Assembly (NCBI RefSeq): GCF_013032005.1
Contig: NZ_WQBE01000017.1
Span: forward strand, 1-64,000
Direction: 5' to 3'
Length of the DNA stretch: 64,000 nucleotides
Origin: Ruegeria atlantica
GTDB lineage: Bacteria > Pseudomonadota > Alphaproteobacteria > Rhodobacterales > Rhodobacteraceae
Shown: positions 58,135 to 64,000 of the stretch, in pieces
Numbering within the stretch: the first letter of the stretch is position 1
How the letters are laid out: the number at the start of each line of letters is the position of its first letter
Made by a program: the position numbers and the translations under genes
The notes under the pieces: model-generated
The model's database searches: none
What the model saw: the letters and a program-made list of their open reading frames with translations, nothing else
What the model was told of the DNA's origin: nothing

Positions 58135-58161
58135 GCGGGGGGCAGACCTCTGCCCACCCGC
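58135..58161 (-). terminator. Intercistronic hairpin between smoE and smoF
   Basis: On the minus strand an 11-bp G+C-rich stem with one bulged base and a 4-nt loop spans 58135-58161, 12 nt behind the smoE stop. No T-run follows. It probably stabilises smoE mRNA or dampens read-through. Confidence 0.6.
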
Positions 58162-58173
58162 AATTAGAAGACG

Positions 58174-59478
58174 TCAGTAACCTGCGGCTTCCATCTCTTC
58201 TGCGGTGAAGGCCTGCGCTTTTTCAAGCGCCTCTTCCACCGATTGCTGTCCGGCGTAAACGGCCGAGAATTCCTGGCTCACTTGCGTAGCAATGCCTGCA
58301 AATTCAGGGATCGCAGCAAACTGGATGCCGACATAGGGCACCGGTTTCACCGTCGGATCATTTGGATCAGCCGACAGGATCGAATCCAGTGTCATCTGGG
58401 CGAACGGAACCTTCTGATACTCGGGGTTCTCGTACAGTGATGTACGCGCACCCGGCGGGACGTTGGCCCAGCCTTCGTTTTCGGCCACCAGCTCAATGTA
58501 GTCTTTCGAGGTTGCCCATTCGATGAACTGCTTGGCAGCATCCGCCTGTTCGGTGCCTGCAGGGATGGCCAGCGCCCATGCCCAAAGCCAGTTGGAGCGC
58601 TTGTCAACGCCTTCCGAATTCGGAGCCAACGCGAAGCCGACTTTGTCGGCCACAGTCGAGTCGTCAGGATTGGTTACAAACGATGCCGCGACAGTGGCGT
58701 CGATCCACATGCCGCACTTGCCCTGCTGGAACAGTGACAGGTTTTCGTTGAACCCGTTAGTAGCGTAACCCGCGGGGCCGGATTCACTCATCATGTCGAC
58801 GAAGAAAGTCAGCGCTTCGTTCCATTCCGGCTGATCAAACTGGGGTTTCCAGTCTTCGTCGAACCAGCGGGCACCAAAGGAATTTCCGGTCACGGTAATG
58901 AACGCGCCACCTTCACCCCAACCGGCTTTGCCACGCAGGCAAATACCGTTGATGTCGTTGTCTCGATCCGTCATCGCCGCAGCCGCCTCTCGGATGAACT
59001 GCCAGGTCGGCGCATCAGGCATTTCCAGTCCGGCTTTCTCCATCAGATCAGTGCGATACATGATCATTGAGCTTTCGCCATAGAACGGAGCCGCGAACAG
59101 CGTCCCCTCATGGCTCAACCCGTTGCGCATCGCGGGCAGGATGTCATCCACATCATATTCAGCGGACATTCCTTCCAGCGGCACCAGCCAACCATTGGCG
59201 CCCCAGATCGGGGTTTCGTACATACCGATGGTCATGATGTCGAACTGGCCACCTTTGGTGGTGATGTCGGTGGTCACGCGCTGGCGCAACACGTTTTCTT
59301 CTAGCGTCACCCATTCGACATCGATGCCGGTCGCCTCGGTGAACTTGTCGGTATAGCCCTGCATCCGGATCATGTCGCCGTTGTTCACGGTCGCTATGGT
59401 GATGGATTGCGCGTGGGCCGCTGCCGTGGCGACGAATGTCAACGCCGTCGCCGCACGAAGTGCGTTTTTCAGATACAT
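58174..59478 (-). CDS. smoE: Polyol-binding periplasmic protein
   Basis: 434-residue family 1 solute-binding protein. The signal peptide is ALRAATALTFVATAAAHA, cut before QSITIATVN. The mature region shows the usual domain pattern, with DIMTIGMYETPIWGANGWLV near 80 and GICLRGKAGWGEGGAF near 150. It is the first gene of smoEFGK-smoS-mtlK. A candidate promoter (TTGACG at 59538-59543 on the minus strand) and a LacI operator (59551-59565) lie just upstream. Confidence 0.92.
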   Translation of the reverse strand: MYLKNALRAATALTFVATAAAHAQSITIATVNNGDMIRMQGYTDKFTEATGIDVEWVTLEENVLRQRVTTDITTKGGQFDIMTIGMYETPIWGANGWLVPLEGMSAEYDVDDILPAMRNGLSHEGTLFAAPFYGESSMIMYRTDLMEKAGLEMPDAPTWQFIREAAAAMTDRDNDINGICLRGKAGWGEGGAFITVTGNSFGARWFDEDWKPQFDQPEWNEALTFFVDMMSESGPAGYATNGFNENLSLFQQGKCGMWIDATVAASFVTNPDDSTVADKVGFALAPNSEGVDKRSNWLWAWALAIPAGTEQADAAKQFIEWATSKDYIELVAENEGWANVPPGARTSLYENPEYQKVPFAQMTLDSILSADPNDPTVKPVPYVGIQFAAIPEFAGIATQVSQEFSAVYAGQQSVEEALEKAQAFTAEEMEAAGY

Positions 59479-59550
59479 CCTTGTCCTCCCTGAGCTTGGA
59501 TGCTGTGCAGGAAGCCTAGTTCATAAATTGTCGCGGCGTCAATAAAAACT

Positions 59551-59565
59551 TTACGCGCGTTAAAT
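59551..59565 (-). promoter_or_regulatory. LacI-type operator of the smo operon
   Basis: TTTACGCGCGTTAAA, a palindrome around ACGCGCGT with a central CG, lies 8 bp upstream of a TTGACG -35-like box of smoE. The same pattern, TTTRCGCGCGYTAAA, recurs at 60654-60668 before the second xylulokinase gene. Confidence 0.7.
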
Positions 59566-59572
59566 TTAATGT

Positions 59573-60598
59573 TCAGGCGGACTCGCGTAAAACAAGCCTT
59601 GCGGGAAACAAAGTTTCTGTTCGTTTTTCAAATTTCCCACCGCTTTCAATAAGTTCGAACAGTGTTTCGACACTGCGGGCAGCCACATTGTCATAGTCAT
59701 GCGCGGCCGTTGTCAGGGACGGACATGTGAATTTTGCGAAGGGATGATCGTCATTTGAGGCCAATCGCAACGTGCAATCTTCCTTGCGCCCAACCCGAAT
59801 CCCCTGTTCGTAGCAGGCCGCCAAAAATCCGATGGCGAGACGGTCATTGCTGCACAGCACCGAGTCGGTCCGCAGGCTGCGTTCTTCCAGCACTTTTCGC
59901 GCACCTTGCCGACCGATCTCTTCAAAGGCCCATCCTGTGCCGTCAATCTTGATGATATGCGGTTCAAACCCCAAACGCTCCATAACGTCGACATAGGCTA
60001 TGCGCCGTTTGTTGGCATTTGGGTTGGCTGGGGTGCGCATTTCAAAGAACGATGGTGGTTCCCCGGTGCGGGTCATGTATTCCACGGTTTGTGACACAAA
60101 GCTGAAATTGTCCGAACCGATGAAAGCAGCCCCCATACCATCAAGGTTACTGTCGAACAGAACCGTTGGAACATCGGCGCAGAATTTTTCAATCGCTGAC
60201 TGATCCGACGCGCGACCCAGCGGTGCTAACAGAACACCTGCTGGTTTCAGCGACCGTAAGCTGTCGAGTATCTCATTCTCCAGTTTTTGCTCGCCATGTG
60301 AGCTGAATAGAGACGGGCGATACCCCGCCGCGATACAGGATTGCTCCAGATAGCGCGCGATCTCGGCAAAAAAGGGATCAGCCAGATAGGGCACGACGAT
60401 ACCAATATTCTTGGTCAGCTTCCGGTTCTGATTTATGGCGTAAATATTAGGGCGATAGTCAAAACGCTCTAACGCCTCTTCGATGCGCGCCCGCGTTGTG
60501 GGCCGCACGCTGTCCGGGTCGTGGAAATATTTCGAAACCGTCGGCCGGGATATCCCGCTGAGGGCCGCGAACTCTTCCATGTTTTTTATCTTGGTCAT
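59573..60598 (-). CDS. LacI-family regulator of the polyol locus
   Basis: 341-residue repressor with an N-terminal LacI helix-turn-helix (MEEFAALSGISRPTVSKYFH) followed by the hinge region, and a periplasmic-binding-type effector domain (NIGIVVPYLADPFFAEIARY). It lies between the smo operon and the divergent second xylulokinase gene. The palindrome TTTRCGCGCGYTAAA occurs on both sides of it (59551-59565 and 60654-60668), so it probably represses the smo operon, xylB and itself until a polyol or ketose is present. Confidence 0.88.
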   Translation of the reverse strand: MTKIKNMEEFAALSGISRPTVSKYFHDPDSVRPTTRARIEEALERFDYRPNIYAINQNRKLTKNIGIVVPYLADPFFAEIARYLEQSCIAAGYRPSLFSSHGEQKLENEILDSLRSLKPAGVLLAPLGRASDQSAIEKFCADVPTVLFDSNLDGMGAAFIGSDNFSFVSQTVEYMTRTGEPPSFFEMRTPANPNANKRRIAYVDVMERLGFEPHIIKIDGTGWAFEEIGRQGARKVLEERSLRTDSVLCSNDRLAIGFLAACYEQGIRVGRKEDCTLRLASNDDHPFAKFTCPSLTTAAHDYDNVAARSVETLFELIESGGKFEKRTETLFPARLVLRESA

Positions 60599-60653
60599 GC
60601 CAATCTACCTGCGGATCTTTGCCGCTTTGATCTTATCATAGCTTTACATATTC

Positions 60654-60668
60654 TTTGCGCGCGCTAAA
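60654..60668 (+). promoter_or_regulatory. LacI-type operator upstream of second xylB
   Basis: TTTGCGCGCGCTAAA, a palindrome of the same form as the one before smoE, lies in the 122-bp divergent region, 53 bp before the xylB start and 56 bp before the lacI-type gene. Confidence 0.7.
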
Positions 60669-60720
60669 AAATCAATAGCCGGACATGTGCCGCACCTCGG
60701 ACGCAGGGCAAGGGTTGTAA

Positions 60721-62157
60721 ATGTATCTCGGGATCGACATCGGCACATCAGCGGTCAAGGTTGTCTGCGCCGACACGGCGCGGATAATGGCAACGGCTTC
60801 GGTTGAAATGCAAACCTCTTCGCCTCAGCCTGGATGGTCGGAACAGCATCCTGATCTTTGGTGGCGCGCCACCTGCAACGCACTACGCAAGCTGGGGGAA
60901 CAGATTACTTTGGCGGACGTTCGGGCTGTTGGTCTGTCGGGTCAGATGCACGGAGCCGTACTGCTCGACCAGGACTTGTGCCCAATCCGTCCGGCCATTT
61001 TGTGGAATGACAGCCGTTCGGCGCAGGAATGCGGTGAACTTCGCGATGCGCTGCCACAGATCGGCCAGATCGCGGGTGTTCTGCCGCTGCCAGGTTTTAC
61101 CGCACCTAAGATTACATGGCTGAAGCGGCATGAGCCTGAAAACTATGACCGCATCGCTCATATCCTGTTGCCGAAGGATTATATCGGGCTGCGCCTGCAC
61201 GGGGTCCTCGCGACGGATCCCTGTGATGCGGCGGGCACCCTTTGGCTGGATCAAACCGCGCGGCAGTGGCACAGCGGGATCGCCGAGGCGACCCATGTTG
61301 CGACCCACTGGCTGCCGCAAATTTCCGATGGGCACGAAGTTGTGGGCACAATTTCGGCAGATGCGGCCAACCAGACCGGACTGAAGCCCGGCGTACCTGT
61401 TGTAGCAGGAGGTGGGGATGCGGCCACCGGCGCAGTGTCGCTGGGAGCAACCGAACCGGGGCGAGGGTTTATTTCGCTGGGCACTTCCGGTCAGCTATTC
61501 GTTGCGGATCGCGTATATAAGCCAAACCCGGAACGATATGTGCATGCGTTTGCGCATACACTCCCTGATCGCTGGTTCCAGATGGCGGCAATGCTAAACG
61601 GCGCCAGGCCAATCGCGTGGATCGGCGGGCAGCTTGGATTGTCCTCGGCAGAAGTCATCGCAATGGCCGAAACAGCCCCGCAAGACCGTGTGCCGATTTT
61701 CCTGCCTTATCTGACAGGCGAACGCAGCCCTCACGGCGACCCGCATATACGCGCCTGTTTCTTTGGACTGGAAGACGCGACAACGCGTGCAGAAATTTGT
61801 CGCTCGGTGGTTGAGGCCATCGCGTTTTGTTTCGCCGACGCCGCCCAGAGTTTTGGCGACTCGATAGACGGCCTGTCGGATTTGGCCGCTATCGGCGGCG
61901 GCAGCCGGTCCGACCTGCTGCTTGGGTTGATTGCAACGGTGACAGGCAAACCCATCCTTCGATCCGAAGGGGCGGATTCCGGCCCAGCCTATGGCGCGGC
62001 TCGATTGGCGGCTTGCGGTGACAAAGCGCTGACTATTGAGGACCTTGCCATCCAGCCCGCAGGATCTGTCAGGTTCGATCCTGAGGAAATGGGCGCATTG
62101 TCGGACCGGCTTGGCCGGTTTCGCGCGCTTTACAAAGCAGTTCGTGCTGCCGTCTAG
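60721..62157 (+). CDS. xylB: Xylulokinase (second copy, polyol locus)
   Basis: 478-residue FGGY kinase with GIDIGTSAVKVV (4-15), VGLSGQMHGAVLLD, AILWNDSRSAQE, and in the C-terminal domain IGGGSRSDLLLG and GPAYGAARLA. It is clearly the same family as the copy at 12020, with the same start MYLG(I/L)D(I/L)GTS, but divergent in between. Position beside the arabitol/sorbitol/mannitol operon suggests that it phosphorylates the D-xylulose formed from D-arabitol. Its stop overlaps the convergent GMC gene by 4 bp. Confidence 0.92.
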   Translation: MYLGIDIGTSAVKVVCADTARIMATASVEMQTSSPQPGWSEQHPDLWWRATCNALRKLGEQITLADVRAVGLSGQMHGAVLLDQDLCPIRPAILWNDSRSAQECGELRDALPQIGQIAGVLPLPGFTAPKITWLKRHEPENYDRIAHILLPKDYIGLRLHGVLATDPCDAAGTLWLDQTARQWHSGIAEATHVATHWLPQISDGHEVVGTISADAANQTGLKPGVPVVAGGGDAATGAVSLGATEPGRGFISLGTSGQLFVADRVYKPNPERYVHAFAHTLPDRWFQMAAMLNGARPIAWIGGQLGLSSAEVIAMAETAPQDRVPIFLPYLTGERSPHGDPHIRACFFGLEDATTRAEICRSVVEAIAFCFADAAQSFGDSIDGLSDLAAIGGGSRSDLLLGLIATVTGKPILRSEGADSGPAYGAARLAACGDKALTIEDLAIQPAGSVRFDPEEMGALSDRLGRFRALYKAVRAAV

Positions 62158-63749
62158 GCATCCGCTGCCAACAAATCGCTGGCCTTTTCTCCAATCATGA
62201 TCGCAGGAGCGTTCGTATTACCGCTGACGATCTCGGGCATAATCGAACAATCCGCCACCCGCAGATTGGCAATTCCGTGGACTCTTAGCTTTGCGTCGAC
62301 AACCGATGCCTCAGAGTTGCCCATCGCGCAGGTGCCGGTCGGGTGATAGATCGAGGTCGAATTTGACCGGGCCCAATCCAGCGTGCCTTCGTAATCGTCA
62401 CAGCTCAGATCCGCCGAGGGCCTGAATTCCTCGGAAATCTTCGAATGCAACGGGTTCTGCTTAGCAATCCCGCGGGCGATGTTCACGCCGTCGACGATGG
62501 TTCGACAATCCGTTTCGGTCGACAGGTAATTCGGGATTATTTTGACGTACTTTGAAGGGTCTGGCCCGTTCAGGCGCAGCTCACCCCGGCTTTCCGGCCG
62601 CAGCTGACAGACGGACATGGTAAAGGCCGAAAACGGATGCACACCCTCGCCGGGGCTGTCGGCGGACCATGGTTGGACGTGGAACTGAATGTCCGGAGTT
62701 TCAACGTCGGGGCGGGTCTTCATGAACCCCGTCGCCAGGCTGGCCGCCATGGTCATCGGACCGGCACGGAACAGGGCGTACTTCAGAGCGATACGCGCCT
62801 GATTGAACAAGCTGCGGACCTCATCGTTCAACGTGGGTTCATTGCATTTGAACACCAGTCTTGCCTGCAAATGGTCCTGCAATCCCTTGCCGACACCGGG
62901 AAGGGCGTGCAGCGGTTCGATCCCGTTTTCCTTCAAGTGGTCCGGGTCGCCTATCCCTGACAGCATCAGAATCTGGGGCGAGTTTATCGCACCACCGGAC
63001 AGGATGATTTCGCGCCGAACTTTCAGGGTTTGCTCGGTGCCCGAACGATCCCGATAGACCAATCCAGTTGCCTTTTTGCCCTCCAACGTGATCCGTGTCA
63101 CCAAGGCCTTCGTAATGATGTTTAGGTTCTGTCGGTCGCGGATGGGTTTCAGATACGCCACGGCAGCGCTACAGCGGCGGCCATTGCGCGTGGTTAGCTG
63201 GAAATACCCCACACCCTCTTGCTCAGCCCCATTGTAGTCTGGATTAAACGGATACCCTGCGGCCTGCGCGGCTGCGACCCAGGCGTCACAGATGGGCCGT
63301 TGGATGCGCATGTTTGACACCGACAATGGCCCGCCGACGCCGTGGAATTCATCCTCGCCACGCTCCTGATCCTCGCAACGTTTGAACAGGGGCAGAACGT
63401 CGTCCCACCCCCAACCCTCGTTGCCCATCTGACGCCAGCGGTCGTAATCCTCTTTCTGGCCGCGCACGTACAGCAACCCATTCAGCGACGAAGACCCGCC
63501 CAGCACCTTGCCACGCGGCCAGTCGATAGAGCGCCCATTCAGCCCTGGATCAGGTTCAGTACGATAACACCAATCGACCGAAGGGTTATGCATGGTTTTG
63601 AAATAGCCCACCGGGATGTGAATCCACGGATTGGTATCGCGACCGCCGGCCTCGAGCAAAGCAACGGTCACGTTTGGGTCGGCGCTCAGGCGATTGGCGA
63701 TGACACAGCCCGAAGACCCGGCCCCGACAACTGCATAGTCTACTTCCAT
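62154..63749 (-). CDS. GMC family oxidoreductase (choline/alcohol dehydrogenase type)
   Basis: 531-residue FAD enzyme oxidising an alcohol, in the choline dehydrogenase branch. The dinucleotide motif is VVGAGSSGCVIANRLS (about 7-22), the second GMC signature includes SGGAINSPQILMLSGIG, and RGKVLGGSSSLNGL is typical. The catalytic pair is His in SIYHPTGTCAMG and Asn in NTNAPAIMIGEK. The ATG at 63749 follows GGGAGGTGATC. It is divergent from a TRAP binding-protein gene, so both may serve uptake and oxidation of the same compound. Confidence 0.9.
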   Translation of the reverse strand: MEVDYAVVGAGSSGCVIANRLSADPNVTVALLEAGGRDTNPWIHIPVGYFKTMHNPSVDWCYRTEPDPGLNGRSIDWPRGKVLGGSSSLNGLLYVRGQKEDYDRWRQMGNEGWGWDDVLPLFKRCEDQERGEDEFHGVGGPLSVSNMRIQRPICDAWVAAAQAAGYPFNPDYNGAEQEGVGYFQLTTRNGRRCSAAVAYLKPIRDRQNLNIITKALVTRITLEGKKATGLVYRDRSGTEQTLKVRREIILSGGAINSPQILMLSGIGDPDHLKENGIEPLHALPGVGKGLQDHLQARLVFKCNEPTLNDEVRSLFNQARIALKYALFRAGPMTMAASLATGFMKTRPDVETPDIQFHVQPWSADSPGEGVHPFSAFTMSVCQLRPESRGELRLNGPDPSKYVKIIPNYLSTETDCRTIVDGVNIARGIAKQNPLHSKISEEFRPSADLSCDDYEGTLDWARSNSTSIYHPTGTCAMGNSEASVVDAKLRVHGIANLRVADCSIMPEIVSGNTNAPAIMIGEKASDLLAADA

Positions 63750-63760
63750 GATCACCTCCC

Positions 63761-63774
63761 TGAAACTGGTTTCA
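63761..63774. promoter_or_regulatory. Inverted repeat in the GMC/TRAP divergent region
   Basis: TGAAAC and GTTTCA, separated by 2 bp, form a 14-bp inverted repeat in the 108-bp divergent region. A regulator binding there could control both genes. Confidence 0.4.
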
Positions 63775-63857
63775 AAAAGTTCTAGCCAAACGATGAGAAA
63801 TATACTAGCCTTTTTTGATACAAAACGTCTCATTATTTGCGATCAGGGAGGTAAGCA

Positions 63858-64000
63858 ATGGAGATCGGACGGAAACTAAGTGGTATTTCACGGCGGGATT
63901 TTTTCCGCGTGGCAGGCCGTTACGGTATGAGCTCGACTCTACTGGCTGCAGGTGGGTTCGGTGGGGCGATGAGCCTTGCGAATCTGGCGCAGGCAGCCGA
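63858..64000 (+). CDS. TRAP transporter substrate-binding protein (partial)
   Basis: The window ends inside this gene, so only the first 47 codons are seen. They form a twin-arginine signal: GISRRDFFRVAGRYGMSSTL, then a hydrophobic run and the likely cleavage ALA/AQA. This shape is typical of DctP-type TRAP receptors of roseobacters. The start follows GGGAGGTAAGC. The membrane subunits would lie beyond the window. It is divergent from a GMC oxidoreductase gene. Confidence 0.75.
   Translation, partial: MEIGRKLSGISRRDFFRVAGRYGMSSTLLAAGGFGGAMSLANLAQAA

Noticed and set aside
1..64000. CRISPR array, prophage, integron or complete insertion sequence
   Set aside because: I saw no regular repeat-spacer array, no integrase or transposase gene and no phage structural cluster.

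Overview
The window reads as chromosome or plasmid sequence from a marine alphaproteobacterium of the Rhodobacteraceae (roseobacter-like). The basis is indirect. It has moderately high GC and dense operons with 1 to 8 bp overlaps. It carries a smoEFGK-smoS-mtlK polyol operon in the order described for Rhodobacter sphaeroides, many periplasmic binding-protein transporters, a BCCT transporter, a Tat-dependent TRAP receptor and a 3-oxoadipyl-CoA thiolase. No rRNA, tRNA or other strong taxonomic marker was found, so the assignment is inference.

Layout. (1) 133-10621, minus strand: a ten-gene ABC-uptake and catabolism operon (binding protein, two permeases, a 62-residue membrane protein, two ATPases, a DhaK-DhaL fused ketose kinase, a LacI regulator, a TIM-barrel isomerase and a Gfo/Idh dehydrogenase), probably for a polyol or short ketose. 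Two palindromic LacI-type operators precede it. (2) 11009-11788: a lone MOSC protein. (3) 12020-23096: the D-xylose locus, with xylB-galM, a di-haem peroxidase, an FG-GAP/UnbV protein, the ROK regulator xylR and xylFHGA. (4) 23097-29241: a decayed region holding an acyl-CoA dehydrogenase, an AraC regulator, fragments of a thiolase and a crotonase, a small lipoprotein, and a gene-free stretch with two convergent intrinsic terminators. (5) 29242-32180: a sulfatase-DUF4345-DUF302 operon. (6) 32343-36154: a LysR regulator divergent from an SHMT-like PLP enzyme, then a 3-oxoadipyl-CoA thiolase. (7) 36533-41589: a large unknown protein, a Wzc-type tyrosine autokinase and a glycosyltransferase (exopolysaccharide). 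(8) 41790-50588: a six-gene operon (aldehyde dehydrogenase, M19-like protein, a 563-residue unknown, DUF3726, Ldh_2 dehydrogenase, BCCT transporter) with a divergent LysR. (9) 50873-52961: a Tat-exported metallo-beta-lactamase-fold protein and a GAF-LuxR regulator. (10) 53077-62157: the sorbitol/mannitol/arabitol operon with its LacI regulator and a divergent second xylulokinase. (11) 62154-64000: a GMC oxidoreductase divergent from the start of a TRAP binding protein.

Function. Most of the window is scavenging of sugars and polyols. Xylose enters through XylFGH and passes through XylA and XylB to xylulose 5-phosphate. Hexitols and pentitols enter through SmoEFGK and are oxidised by SmoS and MtlK; the second XylB can take the xylulose formed from arabitol. 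The first operon would deliver a phosphorylated ketose through its DhaKL kinase. In all three ABC operons a strong hairpin lies 9 to 15 nt behind the binding-protein stop codon, which would favour receptor mRNA over permease mRNA.

The least explained part is the operon at 41790-49578. It combines a betaine-type transporter and two dehydrogenases with two uncharacterised proteins and an M19-fold protein that has lost several of the family's metal ligands. It is the best candidate here for an undescribed catabolic route.
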